This document shows, piece by piece, positions 35,809-44,536 of a stretch of DNA of 64,000 nucleotides (position 1 is the first letter of the stretch; every line of letters begins with the position of its first letter). The stretch spans positions 1,240,001 through 1,304,000 of the forward strand of contig NZ_JACHJW010000001.1 in assembly GCF_014203835.1 (NCBI RefSeq). Reading direction: 5' to 3'. The stretch is from Micromonospora polyrhachis (GTDB lineage Bacteria; Actinomycetota; Actinomycetes; Mycobacteriales; Micromonosporaceae). Under the pieces are notes generated by a model. It was not told the origin of the DNA and did not search any database. It saw nothing but the letters and a program-made list of their open reading frames with translations. A program made the position numbers and the translations under genes.

Positions 35809-37119
35809 TCACCCCGGCAGTCGCCACAGCCGAAACGCCCAGTCCGGCCGGCGGCAGACGAGCACCTCGGCATCTCCCCCCGCACGGATCTCGCAACCGC
35901 CGATGCTGCCCCTGGTCACCAGCTCGATCCGGGCGGTCACGGTGGCCGGGTCCAGCCGGGCGAACCAGACCTGACCGTCGGTGGTGTAGCGCACCCCGAG
36001 TAGCGACCGAGACCCGGGCAGCCCGGGAAGCATGCCCAGCACCGCCCAGCGACCCAGGCCACCCAGTCGCCGACCGGTGGCCGGGTCGAGCACCATCAGC
36101 GAATCGGCGGCAGGGAAGCCCGCCTCACTGGCCACCAGCCGGTCGCCGACCGGCCAGGCTACGGGCAGTTGCGGCAGCACCCAGCGGGTCTGACCGGTTG
36201 CCGGGTCGATCCCACGCAGGCCAGCCTGTAGTGACAGATGGCACAGGATCGAGCCGCACGCGAAGAAGCCGTCCGGCGTCAACCCGCTTTCCCGTGCCGT
36301 CCAGCGATGATCCAGCCGATCCAATCCGTACGCGACGACCTCGTCCGGGCCACCGGCAACGAACAGCAGGTCACCGACGACACCCGGAAACCGGCTGTGG
36401 TCGTCCGGGGCCTGCGGCTGTCGTACCGGCGGACCGATGGCCTGGACCAACCGCCCGGACGACCCCTCCCGCACCTCCGCCCGCCTCCCGGACAGGCCGA
36501 GCACGATCCTCGACGAGGTCACCGCATCGTCCTGATGGACGGGCTCCGCCCCGCCGGGAATAGGCTGCGACCATCTGATCCGCCCCGAATCCGCCGCCAC
36601 CGACACGAGGGTGACCGGCTCCTGGTCCGACGGCTCGGTCCGCAACAGCAGATCACTCTCGACGCCCCAACCACGAAAGGCAGCCAGGTGACGCCAGGAC
36701 ACCGCTCCGGTCGCCGGGTCCAGCGCCATGGTCTCGCTGGGGCCCTCCACCTCGGGTGTGGCGAGCACGATCAGCCGCTGCGCCACCACACCGATCACGG
36801 ACAGCACCACACCCGCCGGTGCGGGTAGCCGCCACAAGCGGCGGCCGTCGCCAGCCCGCAGCGCCGTGATCCCCCGGTCGGGGCTGCTGAGTTCGGTCAG
36901 GAACAGCCGATCCTCCGCCACCGTGAGGGACGCTTCCCGCCCGGCGGGGACGACCAGCTCCGGCACCGGCTGCCGTGGGGGCGCTCCGGCGGTGACGGTG
37001 ACCAACAGGAGGGCCAGCACCACGCCGACCCGAAAGCCCCTGGTGATACGCCAGCCCCGCCTCGGTTCGGCATCAAGGGACAACTCGTCGTAGTGCTCCC
37101 CCAGGTCGATGACCGCCAT
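35809..37119 (-). CDS. Membrane-anchored PQQ-like beta-propeller protein
   Basis: The 436-residue product has a short cytoplasmic N-terminus, a membrane segment (VGVVLALLLVTVTAG) and a long beta-rich domain with repeated PQQ-like blades: ITALRAGDGRRLWRLP, TMALDPATGAVSWRHL, RGIDPATGQTRWVLP and MVLDPATGRRLGGL. These WD-like blades resemble BamB or PQQ dehydrogenases, but no enzyme residues were identified. The start ATG 37119 follows GGAGG. The gene is divergent from the first polytopic protein, 103 bp away. It may be an envelope scaffold. Confidence 0.82.
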   Translation of the reverse strand: MAVIDLGEHYDELSLDAEPRRGWRITRGFRVGVVLALLLVTVTAGAPPRQPVPELVVPAGREASLTVAEDRLFLTELSSPDRGITALRAGDGRRLWRLPAPAGVVLSVIGVVAQRLIVLATPEVEGPSETMALDPATGAVSWRHLAAFRGWGVESDLLLRTEPSDQEPVTLVSVAADSGRIRWSQPIPGGAEPVHQDDAVTSSRIVLGLSGRRAEVREGSSGRLVQAIGPPVRQPQAPDDHSRFPGVVGDLLFVAGGPDEVVAYGLDRLDHRWTARESGLTPDGFFACGSILCHLSLQAGLRGIDPATGQTRWVLPQLPVAWPVGDRLVASEAGFPAADSLMVLDPATGRRLGGLGRWAVLGMLPGLPGSRSLLGVRYTTDGQVWFARLDPATVTARIELVTRGSIGGCEIRAGGDAEVLVCRRPDWAFRLWRLPG

Positions 37120-37208
37120 CGCGCACCGCCTCCTCCAGGTCGGGCCAACCCGGTGCCCGTACCCCCGGCAACCGCACCGGTCCCGGCAAATCGCCCCACC
37201 CACGCCTG

Positions 37209-37214
37209 TACGAT
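37209..37214 (+). promoter_or_regulatory. -10 box (TACGAT) before the first GT-C-like gene
   Basis: TACGAT ends 8 nt before the GTG at 37223 with no ribosome site, which fits a leaderless mRNA. Confidence 0.45.
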
Positions 37215-37222
37215 GGCGCGTC

Positions 37223-39067
37223 GTGGCTGTCCCAGTAATCGACAATTCTTCGGATGCCGAGTCCACCCCCGTCGAGTCCACCCGACCCGGCTGGCGACGG
37301 ATCCTCCGCGCTCCGGCGCGCGCCGATCTGCTGGCCATCGGAGCGTACGTCCTACTCGGTGTCCTCGTGTGCGCCAACTACTGGGCGGACATCGACCACC
37401 GGGTGTCGTCCCACCTGCCCACCGACCACAGCTGGTTCGAGTGGCTGTTCTCGCACGGGGCCTACTCGGTGCGCCATCTGGAGAATCCGCTGTTCTCCCT
37501 ACGGCAGAACGCACCCGACGGCGTCAACATGATCGCCAACACCTCGATCCTGGGCGTCACCATCCCGATGGCCCCGATCACCATGCTCTTCGGGCCGCAG
37601 GTCTCCTACACGCTCTACCTCGGTGGCGCGCTGGCGGCCACGGCGGCCACCTCCTACTGGATGCTCTCCCGCTATCTGGTCAGCTCGCGGGTGGCCGCGT
37701 TCATCGGTGGCGGCTTCCTCGGCTTCGCCCCCGGTGTCATCCATCACGCCAACGGCCAGCCCAACTTCGTCTCCAACTTCCTGCTTCCGGTGATCGTCGC
37801 CCGGGTGCTGCGGCTCGGTGAACCGGGTCCGAAGCGCTGGGTACGAAACGGCATCGCCCTCGGCCTGCTCGTGACGTACCAGATCTTCGTCAACGAGGAG
37901 ATGCTGCTGCTCACCGCGCTGACCATGCTGGTCGCGGTCGCGGCGTACACCGTGTTTCGGTGGTCCGACGCGCGGGCCAAGATGCGCCCGTTCCTGCTCT
38001 CCCTCGGGCTCGGCGGCGGCGTGGCACTGCTGCTGACCGCCTACCCGATCTGGTTCCAGTTCAACGGCCGGCAGTCCTCCCGGGGACTACAGGGCGGGGT
38101 CTTCCACAGTTGGGGTGAGGACCTGAAGGCGTACGTGACCTATGCCCGGGACACCCTCGCCGGCACCCCCGAGGTGGAGAAGACCATCGGGGTGACCGAG
38201 CAGAACTCCTGGTTCGGCTGGCCACTGGTCATCCTCGCGCTGGTGGCGATCGTCGTCCTCTGGCGGGTCTCGCTGGCCGCCCGGATCGCCGGGATCGTTG
38301 CCCTCTTCTTCACCTTCGTCTCGCTCGGGCCGTACCTGCGATTCGACGGTCAACTGACCGAGATCGCGGGTCCGTGGCACTACCTGCCGAAGGACCTGCC
38401 CCTGGTCGAGATGATGATGCCGACCCGGATGGCGCTGGTCGTCACCGGTGCCGTGGGCGTGCTGCTGGCCCTGGCCTGGGACCGGGCGGCTACCGTCCAG
38501 CGGGCCGCCACCGTCCAACAGACCGGCGACAGTCCGGGCCGCCGCTGGCGGATCTTCCTGGCGTACGCGGCCGTGCTGATCGCCGTGGTGCCGCTGATCC
38601 CCCGGCCGCTGCCGGCCGAGCACGTCGACTCACCCCCGAAGTTCATCACCTCGGACGCGTGGCGGTCGTACGTGCCGGAGGGCCGTACGTTGGTGCCGGT
38701 GCCCATCCCCAGCAACGTGCACGGCCTCTCCACGCTGCGCTGGAGCGCCCTGACCCAGCACGAGTTCCCGGTGCCGGGCGGCTACTTCATCGGTCCCGGC
38801 CCAGAGGGTGAGGGCATCTTCGGAGCCCCGCTCCGGCCGACCAGCGGCCTGATCTACACGACCATGGACACCGACCAGGTACCGCCGATCACCGAGGAGA
38901 ACCGTCGGCAGGCGATCGAGGACCTACGCTTCTGGCGGGCCTCGGTGGTGGTGCTCGGCAAGCACCCGGACGACCAGGTGCTGCACCAGTTGCTGACCGA
39001 GTTGATCGGCCCTGGGCAGCGTGTCGACGACGTCTGGCTCTGGGACGTCCGACCGCTGGTGCCCTGA
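37223..39067 (+). CDS. Polytopic GT-C-like membrane protein, paralogue 1
   Basis: The 614-residue product has about twelve membrane segments (for example DLLAIGAYVLLGVLVCANYW and GIALGLLVTYQIFVNEEMLL). The first external loop has acidic residues (TDHSWFEWLFSHGAYSVRHL) and then the block NAPDGVNMIANTSILGVTIP. The C-terminal soluble part has SDAWRSYVPEGRTLVPVPIP, FPVPGGYFIGPGPEG, EENRRQAIEDLRFW and LWDVRPLVP. The same blocks occur in the two following minus-strand genes. The architecture resembles GT-C glycosyltransferases that use lipid-linked sugars, but no DxD-type proof is available. GTG 37223 fits the -10 box. Confidence 0.8.
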   Translation: MAVPVIDNSSDAESTPVESTRPGWRRILRAPARADLLAIGAYVLLGVLVCANYWADIDHRVSSHLPTDHSWFEWLFSHGAYSVRHLENPLFSLRQNAPDGVNMIANTSILGVTIPMAPITMLFGPQVSYTLYLGGALAATAATSYWMLSRYLVSSRVAAFIGGGFLGFAPGVIHHANGQPNFVSNFLLPVIVARVLRLGEPGPKRWVRNGIALGLLVTYQIFVNEEMLLLTALTMLVAVAAYTVFRWSDARAKMRPFLLSLGLGGGVALLLTAYPIWFQFNGRQSSRGLQGGVFHSWGEDLKAYVTYARDTLAGTPEVEKTIGVTEQNSWFGWPLVILALVAIVVLWRVSLAARIAGIVALFFTFVSLGPYLRFDGQLTEIAGPWHYLPKDLPLVEMMMPTRMALVVTGAVGVLLALAWDRAATVQRAATVQQTGDSPGRRWRIFLAYAAVLIAVVPLIPRPLPAEHVDSPPKFITSDAWRSYVPEGRTLVPVPIPSNVHGLSTLRWSALTQHEFPVPGGYFIGPGPEGEGIFGAPLRPTSGLIYTTMDTDQVPPITEENRRQAIEDLRFWRASVVVLGKHPDDQVLHQLLTELIGPGQRVDDVWLWDVRPLVP

Positions 39068-39082
39068 GCCCCGGCGCTGCCC

Positions 39083-39142
39083 GGACCGGGCCAGTCGGCG
39101 CGGATCGGACCGGGTCAGTCGGCGCGGATCGGACCGGGTCAG
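39083..39142. repeat. 24-bp tandem repeat, 2.5 units
   Basis: Units at 39083-39106 and 39107-39130, and a partial copy from 39131, share GGACCGGGTCAGTCGGCG with one base changed in the first. They lie between convergent paralogues 1 and 2. The third copy forms one arm of the hairpin that follows. Confidence 0.85.
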
Positions 39143-39160
39143 TCGATGCTGACCCGGTCC
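39131..39160. terminator. Hairpin overlapping the end of paralogue 2
   Basis: GGACCGGGTCAG (39131-39142) and CTGACCCGGTCC (39149-39160) are perfect 12-bp arms with a 6-nt loop. It can stop transcripts from paralogue 1 and includes the stop codon of paralogue 2. It arises from the last unit of the tandem repeat. Confidence 0.65.
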
Positions 39161-41064
39161 CGCACGTCCCACACCCAGGCACCGGCGATCTCCTGACCCG
39201 GGCCGAGTAGCAGGTCGACGGTCTCCTTGACCGGGTAGCCCCGGTGCAGTCCGCCCTGCACCACGATCGCCGCCCGCCAGTGCCGCAGGTCCTCGATCGC
39301 CTGTCGGCGATGCTCGTCGGTGATGGGCGGGATCTGACCGGTGCGGGCCACCTCGTTGAGTAGTACCGCGGTGGGCCGGTCGACCGGTCCCCAGCGGCCG
39401 GTCGGGTCGTCCGGGCTGGTGGGACCGATGAAGTAGCCGCCCGGTGCGGTGAAGGCCAGCCGGGTCCGCGCCGACCAGTACATCCCGGCGGTCGCCTCCC
39501 CTCCTCCGGAGGGCGGCACCGGCACCAGGGACCGGCCCGGCGGGACGTACGACCGCCACTGGCCGCTGGTCACGAACTCAGGCACCGGCCACACCGGGTC
39601 GGTCCGGATCGGGGTTGGCACCAGTGGCAACAGTACGGCGAGGACCGCACCGGTCCAGAGCAGCCGGACCGGCACGCGCTCGCCCTCGCCCGAGGTCGCG
39701 CTGATCGCCGGGGTGCCGCCGGGCGGAGTACCGCCGCCGGCCGAGCCGGCTCTGGAGACTGGCGTGGATCGGAACACCCGGTCGAGGGAGAGGGCCAGCA
39801 GGATCGCCACGACCGGAATGCAGATCAGGGGAAAGCGGGCCGGCACCGCCAGGTCGATCAATGGCACGGCAGAGATCAACCGGTACGGCCCGGGCAGATC
39901 GGTCAGCTTGCCGTCGAGCCGGACCTGTACGCCCAGGGACAGCACCGCGAAGGTGAACCCGCAGACCGCGAGCGCCTTGACCATCGGGCGGCGCCACAGC
40001 CAGACCGCCACCACCGCGCAGAGCACGATCAGGGCCAGGCCGAAGAAGGAGTTCTCCTCGGTCGCGTTCGGCGCCAACAGCCGCGACGCCTGCTCGTGAC
40101 CGGTGATGGACTGCTGACCCGAGGTGGCGAACGAGCCCAGGTCCAGCGCGTACGACTCCTTGTTGAACGGCAGCCCGCGATAGTGGCCCGGCCCGAAGAA
40201 CTGGTACCACAGCGGATAGGCCAGCAGCACCAGGGCGGTCCCCGCGCCGACCGCGATCCGGCCGAGGAACGCGCGAGCCAGTCGCCTTGCCCCGGTCCGG
40301 TCGGCCAGCACGTGCACGACCGTGAACAGTCCGCAGGCCAGCACCAGGAAGAGCAGCACTTCCTCGGCGAGGAACACCTGGTAGCTGACCAGCAGGCCGA
40401 GCAGCACCCCCTGCCGCAGGATCCGGTCGGTGACCGGGCTGAAGACGATCCACAGGATGGCCGGCACCAGGAACTGGGCGACCATGTGCAGGTGCCCGCC
40501 GGCCTGCGAGATCATTCCGGGGGCGAAGCCGCAGAACAGCCCGCCGAGCGCGGCGGCGAACCGGGACCGGACCAACCGGCGGGACAGGAACAGGTACCAG
40601 GCGGCGGCGGTGCCGCCCAGGGAGAGGATCAGCGAGAGCACGAACGTGGTCTGCGAGCCGAACAGCACCGTCACCGGGGTCAGTGGGATACCGAACCCGA
40701 GCACCGAGATGTTCGCCATCAGGTTGATCCCGTCCGGCGCGTTGAGCTGGGTGCTGTAGAAGGGGTTCTCCCCCTGGGTCACCGCCTGGGCGGCCCGGGC
40801 CAGCATCCACTCCAGGAGCATCTGGTCGTTCTCCATGTGGACCATCCGCTCGGGATGCCACAGCCGGCTGGTGACGTAGAGCGCGACGAGCAGGTAGCCC
40901 CCGATGACCGCCGCATCGAACCACCACGGCCGATGCCACCATCGGGCACCGAACCGCCGCCGACCACCAACCCTCGCTCGGTCCCCGGTCGGGTCGGCTC
41001 CGGCGAGGGAGGCATCGACCCGACCGGCGGGCTCGGTGGTGGCGCCCGCTTCAGCCACGATCAC
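39139..41064 (-). CDS. Polytopic GT-C-like membrane protein, paralogue 2
   Basis: The 641-residue product has the same plan as its neighbours: AAVIGGYLLVALYVTSRLW (first helix), MENDQMLLEWMLARAAQA (acidic loop), LNAPDGINLMANISVLGFGI, many further helices, and a soluble end with SGQWRSYVPPGRSLVPVP, TAPGGYFIGPTSPDD, DEHRRQAIEDLRHWRAAIVV and VWDVRD. It shares the gene set with paralogue 3, 51 bp upstream, and converges on paralogue 1. A lipid-sugar glycosyltransferase role is inference. The start is GTG 41064, with GTG 41058 also possible. Confidence 0.8.
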   Translation of the reverse strand: MIVAEAGATTEPAGRVDASLAGADPTGDRARVGGRRRFGARWWHRPWWFDAAVIGGYLLVALYVTSRLWHPERMVHMENDQMLLEWMLARAAQAVTQGENPFYSTQLNAPDGINLMANISVLGFGIPLTPVTVLFGSQTTFVLSLILSLGGTAAAWYLFLSRRLVRSRFAAALGGLFCGFAPGMISQAGGHLHMVAQFLVPAILWIVFSPVTDRILRQGVLLGLLVSYQVFLAEEVLLFLVLACGLFTVVHVLADRTGARRLARAFLGRIAVGAGTALVLLAYPLWYQFFGPGHYRGLPFNKESYALDLGSFATSGQQSITGHEQASRLLAPNATEENSFFGLALIVLCAVVAVWLWRRPMVKALAVCGFTFAVLSLGVQVRLDGKLTDLPGPYRLISAVPLIDLAVPARFPLICIPVVAILLALSLDRVFRSTPVSRAGSAGGGTPPGGTPAISATSGEGERVPVRLLWTGAVLAVLLPLVPTPIRTDPVWPVPEFVTSGQWRSYVPPGRSLVPVPPSGGGEATAGMYWSARTRLAFTAPGGYFIGPTSPDDPTGRWGPVDRPTAVLLNEVARTGQIPPITDEHRRQAIEDLRHWRAAIVVQGGLHRGYPVKETVDLLLGPGQEIAGAWVWDVRDRVSID

Positions 41065-41115
41065 CCGTACGGGAAACCGCCACCACCGGTGGACGTACGG
41101 CGTCCGGCCGACTCA

Positions 41116-43044
41116 TCAGGCTTTCCTACTGGTCAACGGGCGGACGTCCCAGACCCAGACGTCGGACTCCTTGCGGCCGGGGCCGAGCAACTGCTCGACC
41201 GTCTCGCGCAGCGGCTCCACGTGGTGCTGCCGCAGCGGCAGGACCAGGATCGCCGCGTTCCAGTGTCGCAGCTCGTCCAACGACCGGCGTCGCTGCTGCT
41301 CACTCAGCGTGGGGGTGTGACCGGTGGTGGCGACGTCGTCGAGGATGCCTTCGAGGCCCTGGGGACGGCCACCGAAACGACCGGGATCCCCGGTGTTGCC
41401 GTTGCGTGGCGCCAGGAAGTAGCCGCCCGGGATCTTGAAGTCCAGGTTCACCGCCGCCGCCCAACGCATGCTGTGCGTGGCGCCCATGGCGGGGATGGGC
41501 ACCGCCACCAGCGTCTGGTCCTCGGCGACGTAGGGCCGCCACTGGCCCGAGGTGATGAACTTGGGCACCGGCGGCCGGGAGGTCACCTTCAGCGGCATGG
41601 GCACGATCGGCACCAGTGCGATGGCCAGGGCGGCGACCGTCACACCGCGTACCGCCCGCCGGTCGACCGTCTCCAGCTTCTTCGCCCGGTCGACGGCCAC
41701 GGCCAGCAGCAGTCCCACGAACACACTGGTGATCATCCCGAACCGGGTGGGCACCACGGCGTCCAGCAGCGGGGCCTTGACCAGCAGGTCCCACGGCCCC
41801 CAGAGGAGGTCCCGGTCCCAGTAGCTGATCCGCTCGCCGAGGGAGAGTACGGCGAAGAAGAGGCCGGTGAAGGCGAACGCCCGGACGAGCACCTCCCGGC
41901 GCAGCCAGACCACGATCGCCACGACGAGGACCACCAGCCCCCAGCCGAAGAAGGCGTTCTCCTCGGAGTAGTTCGGTGCGAGACCGGCATTGGCCCGCTC
42001 GTTGCCGCCGATCGTCGGCGAGCCCGGGGTGAAGAAGGCGGCGAGGTCGTTGCCGTAGTCCTGCACGGCGTCGCTCAGGCCGTGATACGCCTGCGGGCCG
42101 GCGAACTGCACGTACAGGGGGAAGGCCAGCAGTGCCCCGGCCACGACCGCGCACACCGCGACACTGACGGCAAGTGGCCGCCAGGCGGTGCGCCACCGCC
42201 CGGGCTGCTGGGCCAGCACGGCGACCAGGAACACCCCGCACGCCATGGCGGTGAAGAGCAGGATCTCCTCGTTGATGAAGGCCTGGTAGGCGACCAGCAA
42301 CGCGAGCACCACGCCGTCGCGGATCGGCCGGGTGGACCGGGTCATGACCATGACCCGCCAGACGATGAACGGCAACAGGAACTGGGAGATGATGTTCGGG
42401 TGCCAGTTGGCGTGCGACAGCATCGCCGGCGAGAACCCACAGAACCAGCCGCCCACGATCGCGGCAACCGGCGCGCTCACCAGGTGTCGCGAGATCACGT
42501 AGTACCAGGCGGAGGCGGTGCCGGCGAGACCGAGCGTGACCAGGACCGCGAACGAGACCGCGGGGCCGAAGAGCAGGGTCACCGGCACCATGGGGATACC
42601 CAGCGCCAGGATGGCGGTGTTGGCCATCAGGTTGACGCCGTCGGGGTAGTTGAGCTGCTCGGTAAAGAAGGGGAACTCACCGTGCAGCACCACCCGTACC
42701 GAGTGGGCGAGGAAGTACTGCACCTGCGCCGGGTCACTGCTGTAGAGCGCGGCAACCCGACCGGCCGGGTTGATCCAGATCTGGCTGGTCACCCAGAGCG
42801 CGGCGAGCAGGAAGAAGCCGTACACCGCGAGGTCCCGTCGCCAGGTGGGCCAGCGGCGTCTCCGGGCGGGCGGGTGTTGGGTCCCGTCAATCTCCGGCGC
42901 GGAGCCGGCGGTGGCCTCGGTGCGATTCGTCGTGGCCTCCGCATCAGGCTCCGACGCGCTGTCGGTATCGGTGGCCGAGCGGTCGCCCGAGTCGGGCATT
43001 TCCGGACCGGGCGTGGAATCTAGACGGGACTCGGGAGGCGTCAC
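41116..43044 (-). CDS. Polytopic GT-C-like membrane protein, paralogue 3
   Basis: The 642-residue product has a disordered acidic Ser/Thr/Asp-rich start (about 60 residues), then the shared core: LAVYGFFLLAALWVTSQIW, YSSDPAQVQYFLAHSVRVVL, LNYPDGVNLMANTAILALGI, further helices, and a soluble end with SGQWRPYVAEDQTLVAVPIP, FKIPGGYFLAPRNG, LRHWNAAILVLPL and VWVWDVRPL. It precedes paralogue 2 in a likely operon. The GTG at 43044 lies 9 nt from a TAGACT box, so the mRNA may be leaderless. Three such genes in 6 kb point to tandem duplication followed by divergence. Confidence 0.8.
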   Translation of the reverse strand: MTPPESRLDSTPGPEMPDSGDRSATDTDSASEPDAEATTNRTEATAGSAPEIDGTQHPPARRRRWPTWRRDLAVYGFFLLAALWVTSQIWINPAGRVAALYSSDPAQVQYFLAHSVRVVLHGEFPFFTEQLNYPDGVNLMANTAILALGIPMVPVTLLFGPAVSFAVLVTLGLAGTASAWYYVISRHLVSAPVAAIVGGWFCGFSPAMLSHANWHPNIISQFLLPFIVWRVMVMTRSTRPIRDGVVLALLVAYQAFINEEILLFTAMACGVFLVAVLAQQPGRWRTAWRPLAVSVAVCAVVAGALLAFPLYVQFAGPQAYHGLSDAVQDYGNDLAAFFTPGSPTIGGNERANAGLAPNYSEENAFFGWGLVVLVVAIVVWLRREVLVRAFAFTGLFFAVLSLGERISYWDRDLLWGPWDLLVKAPLLDAVVPTRFGMITSVFVGLLLAVAVDRAKKLETVDRRAVRGVTVAALAIALVPIVPMPLKVTSRPPVPKFITSGQWRPYVAEDQTLVAVPIPAMGATHSMRWAAAVNLDFKIPGGYFLAPRNGNTGDPGRFGGRPQGLEGILDDVATTGHTPTLSEQQRRRSLDELRHWNAAILVLPLRQHHVEPLRETVEQLLGPGRKESDVWVWDVRPLTSRKA

Positions 43045-43053
43045 AGTCGGCGG

Positions 43054-43059
43054 AGTCTA
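43054..43059 (-). promoter_or_regulatory. -10 box (TAGACT) for paralogue 3
   Basis: On the minus strand TAGACT ends 9 nt before GTG 43044. The gap to the divergent lipoprotein gene (202 bp) holds this box and the one at 43201. Confidence 0.4.
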
Positions 43060-43200
43060 CCCGAGCACGGACTGCCCACCGGAGCCGCACGGAGCCTCCC
43101 CAGACGCGCGGAGAAGGCTGGTGTACGGCCTGCAACGGCACGCTTACCCACCATGGGTCGAGCTTACCTAGGTCGCCCCGGTCCGCTGCCGGAGATCTCG

Positions 43201-43206
43201 TACGAT
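43201..43206 (+). promoter_or_regulatory. -10 box (TACGAT) for the lipoprotein gene
   Basis: TACGAT at 43201-43206 would start a transcript near 43213, leaving a short leader with CGGGGGCG before the GTG at 43247. It overlaps the ATG at 43205, which is therefore not the start. Confidence 0.4.
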
Positions 43207-43246
43207 GTGGGCTCCGCTTTGGCAGTCGAACCGATCGGGGGCGCAG

Positions 43247-44437
43247 GTGCGTTCAGTCCGTCGCGGCATGTTGAGCGTCGCGTTGACGCTGGGACTACTC
43301 GCGACAGGCTGCGGCCCGCTGGAGGAACGAAAGGACCCCACCCTCCGCGTCGGCTACGACACCCTCGACGGGACCCTGCCGGTCTGGCCCGCCCGGGGCG
43401 GGCTCGTCGCCGACGCCCAGGCGACCGCGGCGGTCACCGAGGCCGTCCGGAACTGGCGGTCCCCGATCGACGACCGGGTCCACCTTCCGTCCTCGGGCAT
43501 CCTCTGGCTCGGCGAAGCCGAGGGCGCACCACTGGCCCTGGTCGCGGCGAGTGTGCCCGGCGAGTCGGCCTCCTGGCTGTTGCAACTGACGGGCAAGGGT
43601 ACGACGTACGAGGTCACCCACTCGACCGAGTACACCGATCCGGGATACCTGGTCTACTCCGACGTACTGCCGGTACAGCTGGCCAACGGTCGGCGTTATC
43701 TCACCTCCAACCGGGTGCAACGGCTGGTCGGTCCGGGTAACACCACGTTGGCGATCACCGACGGGCTGAGCGCCCCGGCGGACGTACCCGGCTGCACGGC
43801 GACCCCGCTCACCGCGACCCTGGCCACCACCGAATCGCTCCCCCAGGGCGGGTCGAACCGGTTCCTCGACCTCGGCACCGCGATCACCGGTCCGCGCTAC
43901 CCGCTAGTGGGGGACGAGTCCGGCACCGGCTACAAGGTCCTCGACGGGCTCGACACCTGCGCACTGGCCACGGAGACCGGCCCGTTCGGCAGCATCCTGG
44001 AGCGCTGGCACAACCGGGACGCGCCCGGTCTCGTGCCCGCGTCGTGGCCGATCGACCGGATCACCAGCCGATCCCTGGGGGACGTGTCCCTGCCAGGACA
44101 GCCCGCCGGCAAACTCGACCAGATCACCTGGCACACCGACGCCGGCAACATGAGCGCCGTCATCTTCCGCCCGGAGGAGGGTGCGCCAGTGGTCTCGGCG
44201 GCGGATCGGCTGAACGTGCTCCAGGCCTATGTGCTGCGCTTCCCGGACCAGCCGCTCGTCGTACTCACCTGGCGGCCCACCACGGACAGCTCCCTGTCCG
44301 TACCGGCCGGCGCGAACCGGCTGGTCGACAAGCCGGGGCTGCTGGTGACCCCGAGGCCGGCGAAGAAGGAGAGCTTCAGCCTGGCCACCCCGGACAAGAC
44401 GCACTACCGCTCGCTGGGAGGCGAGGGCAAGGACTGA
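43247..44437 (+). CDS. Putative lipoprotein of unknown function
   Basis: The 396-residue product has a signal peptide (VRSVRRGMLSVALTLGLLA) and the lipobox LLATGC, so it should be anchored on the outside of the membrane. The mature part is mixed alpha/beta with no recognised family: GILWLGEAEGAPLALVA, SWLLQLTGKGTTYEV and GNMSAVIFRPEEGAPVV. A pair of cysteines (VPGCTATPL, GLDTCALATE) may form a disulfide. It follows divergently from the GT-C-like operon and converges with dxs. An envelope role is likely by location only. Confidence 0.7.
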   Translation: MRSVRRGMLSVALTLGLLATGCGPLEERKDPTLRVGYDTLDGTLPVWPARGGLVADAQATAAVTEAVRNWRSPIDDRVHLPSSGILWLGEAEGAPLALVAASVPGESASWLLQLTGKGTTYEVTHSTEYTDPGYLVYSDVLPVQLANGRRYLTSNRVQRLVGPGNTTLAITDGLSAPADVPGCTATPLTATLATTESLPQGGSNRFLDLGTAITGPRYPLVGDESGTGYKVLDGLDTCALATETGPFGSILERWHNRDAPGLVPASWPIDRITSRSLGDVSLPGQPAGKLDQITWHTDAGNMSAVIFRPEEGAPVVSAADRLNVLQAYVLRFPDQPLVVLTWRPTTDSSLSVPAGANRLVDKPGLLVTPRPAKKESFSLATPDKTHYRSLGGEGKD

Positions 44438-44488
44438 CCGCGCGGGCAGAAAGCGGAGAGCGGGTCGGGGCCGACCGGGCCAGACAGT

Positions 44489-44520
44489 GACGCGCCGGGT
44501 GGATTACCACCCGGCGCGTC
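44489..44520. terminator. Bidirectional hairpin between the lipoprotein gene and dxs
   Basis: GACGCGCCGGGTGG (44489-44502) and CCACCCGGCGCGTC (44507-44520) are perfect 14-bp arms with a 4-nt ATTA loop, placed between two convergent genes. Confidence 0.8.
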
Positions 44521-44536
44521 CGTGATTCGTACGGGC

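Noticed and set aside
40096-43023. Plus-strand open frame of 975 codons
   Set aside because: It is antisense to two well-supported membrane-protein genes, has low-complexity His/Gln/Gly/Arg-rich content and no domain. High GC at third positions produces such long frames.
43205-43246. ATG 43205 as the lipoprotein start
   Set aside because: It overlaps a TACGAT -10 box and adds residues before a normal signal peptide that begins at GTG 43247.
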